NCBI GenBank assembly: GCA_018385415.1
Contig: JAHAZA010000051.1
Location: 1-36,046, forward strand
From: Treponema sp.
Lineage (GTDB): Bacteria; Spirochaetota; Spirochaetia; Treponematales; Treponemataceae
Length of the DNA stretch: 36,046 bases
Reading direction: 5' to 3'
The position numbers and the translations under genes are program-made. Below, in pieces: positions 14,870 to 24,386 of this stretch (its first letter is position 1; every line of letters begins with the position of its first letter). The notes beneath the pieces are model-generated. The model was given only the letters and a program-made list of their open reading frames with translations, had not been told where the DNA came from and did no database searches.

Positions 14870-17359
14870 ATGAGAAAATCATATTTTTATCGTTTTTCAG
14901 CAATTGCAGTTTTAACTGTAATGCTTTCTGGTTGTACATCTTCTCGTGTTCAGAATCTTATTGCCAGTGGTGATGATGTAAGAGCTATTGAACTTCTTGC
15001 ACCGGAGCTTATTAGAAATCATGACAATAAGCAGCTTGTTCCATTGTTTGATGAAATTTATCCGAAAGCTGTGGAAACACGCCTTCCTACAAAAACAATA
15101 AATCAGATTAAAAATGAAAATCTTGGCCCTTATGGTTCTACTACTTCAGCAGCTTTAAAGGCTTGTATAAATGAGATTGGCAACGAAAGACCTCTTACTG
15201 ATCACAGCGCAATTTCTGCAGTGATTTATCAGGGTGGAAGGGAAATTCGAAAGTTAGATGATCTTTCCAGAATCCAGAATGCAGTTGCGTATATGCCAGC
15301 TGCTGTTGGTGGTCCTAAAACCGGTTATACAATGCTGGTTGAAAAATATGTTGAAAAGTTCCCTGTTGAATTGGCTCAGGCTAAAAAAGATATGGGCCAG
15401 TTTTATTATGAACTTGCAGAAGCAGGATTTCCTGGAACTACGGTTAGCCGTAAAAAGGAACTTGTAAATTATTACAAGAAGGCCGCTGAATATGATTTTG
15501 CATATGCAAATAATAAAAGTCGTTTGCAGCAGCTTTCATATGAAATCGCAATGATTCTTAGAAAAGATGCTGCAACTAAAACACAGCTTACAGAAGCTCT
15601 TAATTATTTTAATCTTGCAGAAAATTATAAAGATACAGCAACTCAGATTATTGCTGTTAAATATGAGCTTGCAGAATTATATCGTGCTGATGAAACATAT
15701 TCAGCTTATGAAAAAGCAGGACAGCTTTATTCTGAATGTGGAACATATAAAAATGCTGCAAATGAAGCACGTCTGTTTGACTTTTATAAATCGATAAAAG
15801 GGCTTACTAAAAATTACAGTTATGGAAATATTGCTTTAACATCGGGCAGATTTACAGAAAAGAAATTAACAGAAAATATTTCTGATATTGATGTAAACCA
15901 GTCTCGTCTTAGTGCTTCGTTGAAAACTTCTGAAGTTGAAGTTTATACAAATGCATCAGAAAATATTGTTTATCCTGGAGCTGTAATTGCAGGAACTTCA
16001 ATTCCACAACAGAAATTTTCTTTAATTACTTCCGGGGCAAGAAAACCTTTAGGCTTTAATATTATTGCCGGCAATCATTTACTTAGTCGTGGAGTCATCA
16101 GAAATTCTGCACTGGCATCTGACAGCGTGAATATGGTTCATGCTGCGGCAAAGAGTCAGTACCGTTATATGACTCCAGAATGTCAGTATGATTTTAAAAC
16201 TGTGTATTCGCCAGAAGAATTGCGTATGACAGTTGGTGTTGGGGCAGATGGTGCAAAGCTTGCAGTTTTGGACAACAAATATTGGCGAACAAACCGTTCA
16301 TATACAGTAGTATCTGTAACTCAAAAATTCTACACAGCAGAGCTTGAAGAACCAAAGCTTGCAATTGATATGTTTGACGGTTCTCAAAAAATTCCTTCTG
16401 CAGTAGAAATAGGAAATGTTTCCCCTTATTATATCTCTTCAGTAGACTATGGACGTAAAGCATATTTTGTAATTTGCTCTGAATTACCTTCTGAACAGAT
16501 AATTGAAGATGTAAAAAAATACAGACCTGGAGATTATTCGAAACCTAACTCAACAGTTACAAGACGATGGGATTTGAATTCAACAATAATCACAGGAATT
16601 GAAAACAGTGAAAAAGTTTATCAGATCTTAAGTTTTGAAGATATGTTCTACTGGATTCAGTATGGAAATTATGGAAACTTTGGAGTAGAAGAACTTCCTC
16701 CAATTTCATGCAGAATGAAAGCATTAGTTGATGGAAGCTATGCGGTTTTATCATCCAGCACTGTTCAGTTAATTCCAAATCCAGATCCAAGAGCGGCACT
16801 TGAAAAAGCAGAACAGGAACGTCTTGAAAAAGAACGGCTTGAGCGTGAAAGACTCGAGAGGGAACGCCTTGAAAGAGCCCAGGCGGCAAATCGCCCGTCA
16901 TCTGGAAGTTCATCAAATGCCGGAGATTATGGTGACCTGCCTGTAAATATTACAGGAATCAACAGAGGTCAGACAGGAAGCTCTGGTTCTACAGGAACTA
17001 ATACAAGTACTAACACAGGTGCCGGTACAAGCACAGGTTCATCAGGTACTGCAACATCGCCAATGTACAGCAATCAGTATACATCACTTGTGTTTGTAGG
17101 AAAGCTTGGCTACTACCAGTGTGATCGAGTTACTTCAGGCGATGAATGGATTTACTACATTGCTGAAGGTGATATTACAAATTGTGTGGCAAGCTGGGAT
17201 TCATCACAGTATAGAACGGTTTATGTAAACGGAATTAACATGACCATGAATTCAACTGTTTACAGCTTTAGGGATGTAATCGGAAACAATATAAGTCTTG
17301 ATATTATTGATGTTAACGGTGAACGAAAACATCATCTGTTAAAGATTTTGAAAAAATAG
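14870..17359 (+). CDS. large lipoprotein with helical-repeat N-terminus
   Basis: 829 residues. The signal peptide ends in lipobox LSGC (Cys22). Residues about 25-310 are helical and TPR-like ('ALNYFNLAENYKDTATQIIAV...', 'AGQLYSECGTYKNAANEARL'). The middle (~320-640) is a beta-rich region of unknown fold. A charged coiled-coil stretch of repeated 'RLERE' units (about 643-670) follows, then a Ser/Gly/Thr-rich linker and a C-terminal domain of about 90 residues. It is probably an envelope scaffold or secretion-associated protein. It lacks a ribosome site and is probably leaderless. No family is recognised. Confidence 0.75.
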   Translation: MRKSYFYRFSAIAVLTVMLSGCTSSRVQNLIASGDDVRAIELLAPELIRNHDNKQLVPLFDEIYPKAVETRLPTKTINQIKNENLGPYGSTTSAALKACINEIGNERPLTDHSAISAVIYQGGREIRKLDDLSRIQNAVAYMPAAVGGPKTGYTMLVEKYVEKFPVELAQAKKDMGQFYYELAEAGFPGTTVSRKKELVNYYKKAAEYDFAYANNKSRLQQLSYEIAMILRKDAATKTQLTEALNYFNLAENYKDTATQIIAVKYELAELYRADETYSAYEKAGQLYSECGTYKNAANEARLFDFYKSIKGLTKNYSYGNIALTSGRFTEKKLTENISDIDVNQSRLSASLKTSEVEVYTNASENIVYPGAVIAGTSIPQQKFSLITSGARKPLGFNIIAGNHLLSRGVIRNSALASDSVNMVHAAAKSQYRYMTPECQYDFKTVYSPEELRMTVGVGADGAKLAVLDNKYWRTNRSYTVVSVTQKFYTAELEEPKLAIDMFDGSQKIPSAVEIGNVSPYYISSVDYGRKAYFVICSELPSEQIIEDVKKYRPGDYSKPNSTVTRRWDLNSTIITGIENSEKVYQILSFEDMFYWIQYGNYGNFGVEELPPISCRMKALVDGSYAVLSSSTVQLIPNPDPRAALEKAEQERLEKERLERERLERERLERAQAANRPSSGSSSNAGDYGDLPVNITGINRGQTGSSGSTGTNTSTNTGAGTSTGSSGTATSPMYSNQYTSLVFVGKLGYYQCDRVTSGDEWIYYIAEGDITNCVASWDSSQYRTVYVNGINMTMNSTVYSFRDVIGNNISLDIIDVNGERKHHLLKILKK

Positions 17360-17400
17360 AAGTAATGAAAATATTTCTTCAGCTTGTGTGCTGGAGACGA

Positions 17401-17527
17401 AAATGGGACTGACCAAAAAGTTCGTTGCGTAGCGTCATTCCGAACTCGTTTCGGAATCTATGCACTGTATATAGCGTAGATGCTGAATCAAGTTCAGCTT
17501 GCCTATACTTATTGGACAGCCCCATTT
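17401..17527. repeat. 127-bp palindrome-ended element between convergent genes
   Basis: The ends are an imperfect inverted repeat: AAATGGGACTGACC (17401-17414) against GGACAGCCCCATTT (17514-17527), two mismatches in 14. Inside are two further small hairpins (ATTCCGAACTCGTTTCGGAAT and GCTGAATCAAGTTCAGC). The nested structure, close to the ends of two convergent genes, suggests either a mobile palindromic repeat or a bidirectional transcription end. Confidence 0.6.
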
Positions 17528-17530
17528 TTA

Positions 17531-18907
17531 TCAAAGCTTAAGAAGAAGCTTTGCAATTCCGAAGTAAACCAGAAGTGAAAGGGCATCCACAATTGTTGTA
17601 ATGAAAGGGCTGGCCATTACTGCAGGGTCAAAGCCAAGCTTCTTTGCCAGCAAAGGTAATGTACAACCAACGATTTTTGCAACAATGATTGTACAAGTCA
17701 TTGTAAGACATACAACCATTGCAACCATTATTGTAACATCTTCATTATGAAGAAGCAGTCTGTCTACCAGCATTACTTTTGCAAAACATACAACGGCGAG
17801 AACGAGACCACACAAAAGGGCTGTTCGAATTTCCTTCCATAGGATTGTGCCGATATCGGAGAAATCAAGTTCGCCTAATGACAAAGAACGAATGATTGTT
17901 ACAGATGACTGAGATCCAGAGTTACCACCAGTATCCATCAGCATTGGAATGAAAGCTGTCAAAACAACAAGTTGAGAAAGTGCACTTTCAAAGTTTGTAA
18001 TAATCATTCCAGTGAATGTTGCAGACACCATCAAAAGCATAAGCCATCCGATACGATGTTTGAAAAGGTTGAATGGTGAAGCACGAAGATATGTCTTATC
18101 AGAAGGGGTCATACCGGCCATGATTTCGATATCTTCTGTTGTTTCATCTTCCAATACTTCGATAGCGTCATCGAATGAAATGATACCGACCATGTTTTCT
18201 TCTTTATCAACAACTGGCAGAGCCATGAAGTTATATTTTGAGAACATCTGTGCAACTTCTTCCTGATCGGCATGAGTGTTTACAGAAATGACATTTGTCT
18301 TCATCAGATCGTCGATTAAAATTTCATCATCCTTTGCAAGAAGAAGGTCTTTAACTGAAAGTCGTCCTAAAAGCTTTCTGTTCTGTGTTACATAGCAGGT
18401 ATAGAAAGATTTTTTGTCAGAACCTTTGCGGCGAATCTGATTGATTGCCTGGCCAACAGTTGTTCCAAGTCTCAATGAAACATATTCTGTTGTCATGATT
18501 GAGCCGGCGGAATTTTCAGGGTACTGAAGAATCTGATTGATAGCCTTTCTTGTTTCTGCGTCTACATGTGAAAGAATTCGTTCAACAACGTTTGCAGGCA
18601 TTTCTTCAACGATATCAACAGCTTCGTTTACATACATTTCATCGAGGATTGCTGTAAGTTCCTTATCAGAGAAACCTTTGATAAGCTGCTCCTGAAAGTC
18701 ACTTTCCATTTCAATGAAAGCATCTGCAGCAATTTTTTTAGGCAAAAGACGGAAAAGTAAAATTCCTGCTTTTTCATCCAGATCCTGGAGAATTGCGGCA
18801 ACGTCTTCTGGTGCCATTGTTGAGAGAATATCTTTTACCGAAGAATATTTTTTTTCTTCGAGTAACTTGTCTAATGTTTTCTGGAATGTAGCGTTCAAAT
18901 CTGCCAT
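17531..18907 (-). CDS. mgtE: MgtE-family magnesium transporter
   Basis: 458 residues. The N-terminal helical domain contains 'LSTMAPEDVAAILQDL' repeats. Two CBS domains follow (about 133-255, 'GSIMTTEYVSLRLGTTVGQAI' and 'LPVVDKEENMVGIISFDDAIEVLED'). The membrane domain (about 275-458) has five segments with the pore signature 'LMDTGGNSGSQSSVTIIRSL'. In the family, cytoplasmic Mg2+ binding to the N/CBS domains closes the channel, so uptake occurs when Mg2+ is low. GGAG precedes ATG 18907. It has a long leader on the same strand with a 24-codon ORF and a strong promoter; I found no M-box Mg2+ riboswitch there. Confidence 0.95.
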   Translation of the reverse strand: MADLNATFQKTLDKLLEEKKYSSVKDILSTMAPEDVAAILQDLDEKAGILLFRLLPKKIAADAFIEMESDFQEQLIKGFSDKELTAILDEMYVNEAVDIVEEMPANVVERILSHVDAETRKAINQILQYPENSAGSIMTTEYVSLRLGTTVGQAINQIRRKGSDKKSFYTCYVTQNRKLLGRLSVKDLLLAKDDEILIDDLMKTNVISVNTHADQEEVAQMFSKYNFMALPVVDKEENMVGIISFDDAIEVLEDETTEDIEIMAGMTPSDKTYLRASPFNLFKHRIGWLMLLMVSATFTGMIITNFESALSQLVVLTAFIPMLMDTGGNSGSQSSVTIIRSLSLGELDFSDIGTILWKEIRTALLCGLVLAVVCFAKVMLVDRLLLHNEDVTIMVAMVVCLTMTCTIIVAKIVGCTLPLLAKKLGFDPAVMASPFITTIVDALSLLVYFGIAKLLLKL

Positions 18908-19003
18908 AGTAAACTCCGTAATAAAAATTGGTTTTAATTAACAAGAGTGCCACAACATCTGAAGAAGTAAAAAATTATTGTGACTATATGGTCAAAGTGT
19001 GAT

Positions 19004-19078
19004 CTAGAAATTCATCGCGGGAGGAATCGCATTCAGACTTTGACTGGAATATGAGCTACTGGAACTACCGTCGGGCAT
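19004..19078 (-). CDS. 24-codon leader ORF upstream of mgtE
   Basis: It starts at ATG 19078 after a perfect AGGAGG at 7 bases (19086-19091), the best ribosome site in this region. The peptide begins MPDG, has Ser at 5-9, 11, 12 and 14, and Ala-Ile-Pro-Pro at 17-20, ending Met-Asn-Phe. Within it the bases of codons 18-20 (TTCCTCC, 19020-19026) can pair with the ORF's own ribosome site (GGAGGAA, 19084-19090). That would link translation of the prolines to leader folding. It lies 96 bases before mgtE, in the same transcript. I infer a regulatory leader peptide; it could instead be a small protein in its own right. Confidence 0.6.
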   Translation of the reverse strand: MPDGSSSSSYSSQSLNAIPPAMNF

Positions 19079-19106
19079 ATGCTTTCCTCCTTTTTTAAGT
19101 GGGATA

Positions 19107-19157
19107 TTTTAGTCCTAAAACTTTTGTAAAAATATTCCATTAGGGGCGTTTTGTCAA
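19107..19157 (-). promoter_or_regulatory. mgtE promoter with downstream dyad
   Basis: On the minus strand TTGACA (19152-19157) and TATTTT (19129-19134) are exactly 17 bases apart. Just beyond the predicted start a 14-bp palindrome, TTTTAGTCCTAAAA (19107-19120), could be an operator or a 5' hairpin. The leader ORF follows. The remaining sequence, 18908-19003 between the leader ORF and mgtE, holds a weak hairpin followed by six T but no recognised structure. Confidence 0.65.
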
Positions 19158-19189
19158 CTAAAAACGGAGTTTTATTTCTATATTATTAG

Positions 19190-19230
19190 AGTGCTATAAG
19201 ATTGTATTAGCACTTAATTTTCATTATACT
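19190..19230 (+). promoter_or_regulatory. purL promoter with dyad operator; leaderless
   Basis: TTGTAT (19202-19207) and TATACT (19225-19230) are 17 bases apart, with the -10 ending 7 bases before ATG 19238 and no ribosome site. A perfect 7-bp inverted repeat, AGTGCTA (19190-19196) and TAGCACT (19208-19214), straddles the -35. It extends outward to TTA/TAA with one extra base. A purine-responsive repressor is one possible ligand, but this is inference. Confidence 0.6.
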
Positions 19231-19237
19231 GTAAACT

Positions 19238-22200
19238 ATGTTCCGTATTTATGTTGAAAGACAGTCTGGTTTCCAGAACGAGGCTGCTCGTATTTTTTCT
19301 GAAATCAAAGGTTTTTTGGGCATTTCCAGTGTAACTGGAGTGCGTTATCTCAATCGCTACGATGTAGAAAATATTTCTGAAGGTGTAGCTAAAGCTGCTG
19401 TTCTTCGTATTTTCTCTGAACCACAGAGCGATACTGTTTTCTATGACAATATTTCTGTAAAGCCATCAGAAACAGCAATTGTCTGGGAATATCTTCCTGG
19501 ACAGTACGATCAGCGTTCTGACTCAGCTGAACAGTGTCTTAAACTTTTGCGTGAAAGTCTTGCAAAGACAGTAGAGGTTGGAACTCTTCCTCCACGCGTA
19601 CGCTGTGCAAAAATGGTTATCCTCAGCGGTAAAGTTGCAGCCAAAGATGTTAAGAAAATTCAGGACTACCTTATTAACCCTGTAGATTCTCGTCTTGCTT
19701 CAAAGGAAATTCCAGAGACTCTTGAAATGGTAACAGAAACTCCAGCTGATATTCCAACAGTTGAAGGTTTTATCAAATTCAAGAAACCAGAACTCGAAGC
19801 TTATCTTGAACAGATGGGCCTTGCAATGGATCTTGCAGATATAAAATTCCTTCAGGACTACTTTAAAGAAGAAGGACGTGATCCAACAGAAACAGAAATC
19901 CGCGTATTGGATACATACTGGTCTGACCACTGTCGTCACACAACATTCTTGACAGAATTGAAAGACATAAAGATTGAAAAAGGTCCATACGAAAAGCTTT
20001 TCAAAAAATCTCTCGATAATTACACAGCTATGCGCACTGATTTGTATGCAGGTCGCACAGACAAGCCTGTTACATTGATGGACATGGCAATTATCGGTAT
20101 GAAATATCTTAAGAAGACTGGCAAGCTTGAAGACATGGAAGTGTCAGAAGAAAACAATGCATGTTCAGTTTACATTGATGTTCACTACACAACAGACAAA
20201 AAAGGTCGTGCAATCGACAAGAATTCTTCAAAAGCTACAGAACGCTGGCTCTTGATGTTCAAGAACGAAACACACAACCATCCAACAGAAATCGAACCAT
20301 TTGGTGGAGCTGCAACTTGTATCGGTGGTGCAATCCGCGACCCACTTTCTGGTCGTTCATGGGTTTACCAGTCAATGCGTATCACAGGGGCTGCAGATCC
20401 TACAGTTCCTCTTTCAAAGACTATTAAAGGAAAATTGCCACAGCAGAAAATCGTTCGCGAATCTGCTCAGGGCTTCTCTTCATACGGAAACCAGATTGGT
20501 CTTACAACCGGTCAGGTTCAGGAAATCTATCACCCAGGTTATGCTGCAAAACGCATGGAACTTGGTGCTGTAATCGCTGCCGCTCCAGTTGATACTGTAA
20601 TGCGTGAACGTCCAAGACCAGGAGATATCGTAATTCTTCTTGGCGGCGGAACTGGTCGCGACGGTATTGGTGGGGCTACAGGATCTTCAAAAGTTCACAC
20701 AACAAAATCTGTTACAACAGCTGCAGCTGAAGTTCAGAAGGGTAATGCGGTAGAAGAAAGAAAGATCCAGCGCTTGTTCAGAAACAAAGATGTATCTCTT
20801 ATGATCCGCCGCTGTAATGACTTTGGTGCCGGTGGTGTTTCAGTTGCAGTTGGTGAATTGGCTCCAGGACTTGATATTAACCTTGATGCAGTTCCAAAGA
20901 AATATGAAGGCTTAAACGGAACAGAGCTTGCTATTTCTGAATCACAGGAACGCATGGCAGTTGTTGTTGCTCCAAAACATGTTCAGAAATTTATCAAAGC
21001 TGCAAATGCAGAAAACTTGAATGCAGTTGTAGTTGCTACAGTTACAGATACAAACCGCCTCGTAATGAAATGGCGTGGAAAGACAATTGTTGATATTAAC
21101 CGCGACTTCCTTGATGCCGCTGGTGCTCATCACGAAGCAAAAGCTGTTATCGAAAGTCCAACAGCTCCAAGCACATCTCCACTTGTTAAACCACTTGATA
21201 GCGTTGCAAAGAAGATTTCAAAATCTGCTACTGCAAAAGCTGTTGAAGGCGCATGGCTTGAAAATATGAAGGACCTTGCAGTTTGTTCACAGCGCGGTCT
21301 CGGAGAACGCTTCGATGGATCAATCGGTTCATCAACAGTTCTTTTCCCATATGGTGGAAAATATCAGTCAACACCAGAAGCTGGTATGGCTGCAAAAATT
21401 CCTGTAATCTCACCTCGTGAAACTTCTACAGTAAGTACAATGGCATATGGATTTGATCCACGGGTAAGCCAGTGGTCACCATGGCATGGTGCTCAGATTG
21501 CAGTTCTTTCTTCACTTACAAAATTAACTTGTCTCGGAACAGATCCAACAACAGCACGTCTTTCATTCCAGGAATTCTTTGGTCGTGCGGTTGATACAAA
21601 AACCTGGGGTTACCCAGCTGCAGCATTGCTCGGTTCTATCGATGCTCAGGTTGCAATGGGAACAGCTTCAATTGGTGGTAAAGACTCAATGTCCGGAACA
21701 TTCGAAAAAATCAATGTTCCACATACTTTGGTTTCTTTCGCTGTTGGTCATGAAGAAGTTGAAAATGTTCGTGGTGGTTCATTCAAAAAAGCTGATTCAA
21801 ACCTTTACCTTGTGCAGACTCCATATTCAGAAGAACTTGCTCCTGACTTTGATGCATTCACAAAGAATGCAAAAGCATTGGTTGAATTAAATAAAGCTGG
21901 AAAGATTTCAACAATGTATCCAGTATGCGCCGGTGGTATTGCAGAAGCATTAACAAAGATGGCAATGGGTAACAAAATCGGTTGTGAAATTTCATTTATT
22001 CCTGCTTCTATTACAGGCATTAATATTAAAAAGACAACATCTAAAGCTTCAGCAAAATCTTCAAAAGAAGAAATGCTTGCAATTAAACCAGGTTCAGCAA
22101 TTGACCTATTTACTCCATTGTACGGAACATTCATTGTTGAAACAGATTCAACAATCGAAAATGATCCACGCTTTGCTTCAGGAACAGTTGCAAAGATTGG

Positions 22201-23278
22201 TAAGACAGTAAAAGATCAGACAATTACAATCCTTGGAAAAACAAAAGCTTCTACAGCAGTTATTAAACTTGAGGCTGCAGAAAAAGCATGGGAAGGAACA
22301 CTTGCTACAGTATTCCCTCCAGTTTCAAATGCAAAACCACAGGAAGCACTTCCAAAGTTTGCTACAGAAATTCATCGTTCTTTGACAGACGCTCAGAAGA
22401 ACCCATCATTCAATGCACCACGTCATCATCCACGTGTAATCATTCCTGTGTTCCCTGGAACAAACTGTGAATATGATATGGCTCGTGCATTCAATCTTGC
22501 TGGTGCTGATACAAAGATCATCGTATTCAGAAACAATACACCTCAGGCATTGAGCAACTCTCTTGCTGAACTTGAAAAGCAGCTTAAGAAAGCTCAGATC
22601 TTTGCATTGGCCGGAGGATTCTCTGCAGGTGACGAACCTGACGGCTCAGGAAAATTCATTGCAAACGTTTTGCGTGAAGGCCGCATTTCTGAACAGGTAA
22701 TGAACCTTCTTAAAAAACGTAATGGTCTCGTACTTGGTATCTGTAACGGATTCCAGGCATTGATTAAAACAGGACTTGTTCCTTATGGTGAAATCCGTGA
22801 ACCTTCAAGCGATATGCCAACCTTGACATTCAACCAGGTTGGACGTCACATCAGCCGCGTTGTAAGAACAAGAATGGTTTCTGCAATCAGCCCATGGGCA
22901 AACGATCCATCTGTAATTGATTCAAGAATTCACCTTATTCCAGTATCACACGGAGAAGGACGCATTATCGTAAATCCACGTTTTGCAAAGGAATTGTTTG
23001 AAAAAGGACAGATCTTTACACAGTACGTTGACGAAAAAGGAAATCCAGCAATTCTTGAACCAGACAATCCAAACGGATCAATGTTCGCAATTGAAGGAAT
23101 GACAAGCCCAGACGGACATGTACTTGGAAAGATGGGACACAATGAACGTACTGTTGGAACTGGAATGAACGGCTCATCAGTTGATTTGATTAAGAATGTT
23201 GCTGAAGATCCATTGTGCAATCCTCATGAAAATTCTTGTCAGAATATTTTTGCTGCCGGCGTAAGATATTTCAAATAA
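19238..23278 (+). CDS. purL: phosphoribosylformylglycinamidine synthase (single-chain PurL)
   Basis: 1346 residues, the large single-chain type with synthetase and glutaminase fused. It catalyses FGAR + glutamine + ATP to FGAM, step 4 of purine synthesis. The N-terminal ATP-binding part has 'YWSDHCRHTTFLTEL' and 'NETHNHPTEIEPFGGAATCIGGAIRD'; 'GGKDSMSGTF' lies in the second half. The C-terminal class I amidotransferase has 'PVFPGTNCEYDMARAF', the catalytic 'GICNGFQAL' (Cys1169) and 'SHGEGRI'. Ser/Lys/Ala-rich stretches near 620-680 and 930-950 may be linkers or insertions. The gene has its own promoter and operator and no ribosome site. It is the first gene of a unit with the thioredoxin-fold lipoprotein 24 bases downstream. 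Confidence 0.97.
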   Translation: MFRIYVERQSGFQNEAARIFSEIKGFLGISSVTGVRYLNRYDVENISEGVAKAAVLRIFSEPQSDTVFYDNISVKPSETAIVWEYLPGQYDQRSDSAEQCLKLLRESLAKTVEVGTLPPRVRCAKMVILSGKVAAKDVKKIQDYLINPVDSRLASKEIPETLEMVTETPADIPTVEGFIKFKKPELEAYLEQMGLAMDLADIKFLQDYFKEEGRDPTETEIRVLDTYWSDHCRHTTFLTELKDIKIEKGPYEKLFKKSLDNYTAMRTDLYAGRTDKPVTLMDMAIIGMKYLKKTGKLEDMEVSEENNACSVYIDVHYTTDKKGRAIDKNSSKATERWLLMFKNETHNHPTEIEPFGGAATCIGGAIRDPLSGRSWVYQSMRITGAADPTVPLSKTIKGKLPQQKIVRESAQGFSSYGNQIGLTTGQVQEIYHPGYAAKRMELGAVIAAAPVDTVMRERPRPGDIVILLGGGTGRDGIGGATGSSKVHTTKSVTTAAAEVQKGNAVEERKIQRLFRNKDVSLMIRRCNDFGAGGVSVAVGELAPGLDINLDAVPKKYEGLNGTELAISESQERMAVVVAPKHVQKFIKAANAENLNAVVVATVTDTNRLVMKWRGKTIVDINRDFLDAAGAHHEAKAVIESPTAPSTSPLVKPLDSVAKKISKSATAKAVEGAWLENMKDLAVCSQRGLGERFDGSIGSSTVLFPYGGKYQSTPEAGMAAKIPVISPRETSTVSTMAYGFDPRVSQWSPWHGAQIAVLSSLTKLTCLGTDPTTARLSFQEFFGRAVDTKTWGYPAAALLGSIDAQVAMGTASIGGKDSMSGTFEKINVPHTLVSFAVGHEEVENVRGGSFKKADSNLYLVQTPYSEELAPDFDAFTKNAKALVELNKAGKISTMYPVCAGGIAEALTKMAMGNKIGCEISFIPASITGINIKKTTSKASAKSSKEEMLAIKPGSAIDLFTPLYGTFIVETDSTIENDPRFASGTVAKIGKTVKDQTITILGKTKASTAVIKLEAAEKAWEGTLATVFPPVSNAKPQEALPKFATEIHRSLTDAQKNPSFNAPRHHPRVIIPVFPGTNCEYDMARAFNLAGADTKIIVFRNNTPQALSNSLAELEKQLKKAQIFALAGGFSAGDEPDGSGKFIANVLREGRISEQVMNLLKKRNGLVLGICNGFQALIKTGLVPYGEIREPSSDMPTLTFNQVGRHISRVVRTRMVSAISPWANDPSVIDSRIHLIPVSHGEGRIIVNPRFAKELFEKGQIFTQYVDEKGNPAILEPDNPNGSMFAIEGMTSPDGHVLGKMGHNERTVGTGMNGSSVDLIKNVAEDPLCNPHENSCQNIFAAGVRYFK

Positions 23279-23302
23279 TTTCTGAAAAGAAGGGATAATG
23301 GT

Positions 23303-24379
23303 ATGAAAAAATTTTTACTTGTACTTGTGGCTTTTATGACTGTAATTTTTACAGGCTGTGCAAATAAAGAAGTAAAAAATGAGTTTGAATGGTACACAGA
23401 TTATGATGCATGTCTGAAACAGGCAAAAGCAGAAAATAAAAAAGTTTTTCTGATTGTTTCAAGAGATGAATCTGATAATGTCAGTGCAACCCTCAAACAG
23501 ACTGTATTGTATACTTCTGAGTTTGCAGAAAAATACAGTGGTGAATATTTATTCTGTGAGGTTGACATTTCGCCATCTTTGTTTAAAGCTGCTAAACCAC
23601 CAAAAGATGCAGATAAAGAAGCAAAGAAAAACTCAAAGAAATTTGAAAAGATTCTTGATGAGAGAATGCGTGTTGTTACAATATACGGAATTCAGAACAC
23701 ACCAACAATTTTCATGCTTTCTCCTGAAGGCTATGTAATCAAGGACTTTACTTATATTCCTTGTGCAAATGTTGGTGAGTTTGATGCATTGCTAAGTACT
23801 TACAACGAAGAGATTTCTGGTATGCAGGGCATGATCGAAGAAGTAAAAGCTGCTTCAGGTTTGGAAAAAGTAAGTGCAATTGATGCTTTATATGAAGGTA
23901 CAAATTCCACATACCGTTATCTCCTTACAGATTTGATGAGAGAAGTTGAAAAGCTGGATAAGAAAAACGAAACTGGTTTAGTTGGAAAATACATAATGGC
24001 CATCGCAACCTCAGATGCAATGGATGCGTATATGGCAAGAAAACCAGAAAAAGTTGCTTCTATTTACGAAAAATCAGCAAAGCATAAAATGCTTACAGAT
24101 GATCAGAAACAGCAGTCATATTATGCAGCCGCTTTTGTTGTAGGAAGTAATACTCCAACTCCAGAAGAAACAAAACAGATTATCAGTTACCTTGAAAAAG
24201 CAATTGAAATCAATCCTGAATCAAATATCGGTAAGCATTGTGCTGGACTTCTTGAAACTGTAAAAGAGTTTAAAGTTCGTCAGGACGAAGCAGAAGCCCA
24301 GAAGAAAGCTCAAGAAGCTGAAGAAAAAAAGAAGAAGAAAAAAAGTACAGCCGAAGAAGCAGCACCAGTTGAAGAATAA
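23303..24379 (+). CDS. thioredoxin-fold lipoprotein with helical tail
   Basis: 358 residues. The signal peptide has lipobox FTGC (Cys19). Residues about 27-165 resemble a thioredoxin-like domain ('YDACLKQAKAENKKVFLIVS', 'IYGIQNTPTIFMLSPEGYVI') but there is no CXXC, so it is not a classical disulfide enzyme. The rest is helical, TPR-like ('YLEKAIEINPESNIGKHCAGLL'), ending in a Lys/Glu-rich coiled coil. It is probably an envelope protein acting in folding or assembly. AAGGGA lies before ATG 23303. It follows purL by 24 bases and its transcript should end in the hairpin inside the convergent gene. Confidence 0.75.
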   Translation: MKKFLLVLVAFMTVIFTGCANKEVKNEFEWYTDYDACLKQAKAENKKVFLIVSRDESDNVSATLKQTVLYTSEFAEKYSGEYLFCEVDISPSLFKAAKPPKDADKEAKKNSKKFEKILDERMRVVTIYGIQNTPTIFMLSPEGYVIKDFTYIPCANVGEFDALLSTYNEEISGMQGMIEEVKAASGLEKVSAIDALYEGTNSTYRYLLTDLMREVEKLDKKNETGLVGKYIMAIATSDAMDAYMARKPEKVASIYEKSAKHKMLTDDQKQQSYYAAAFVVGSNTPTPEETKQIISYLEKAIEINPESNIGKHCAGLLETVKEFKVRQDEAEAQKKAQEAEEKKKKKKSTAEEAAPVEE

Positions 24380-24386
24380 ACTGTAA

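Noticed and set aside
18908..19157. M-box magnesium riboswitch upstream of mgtE
   Set aside because: The conserved M-box segments were not found in the leader; only the small ORF, dyad and weak hairpin are visible.
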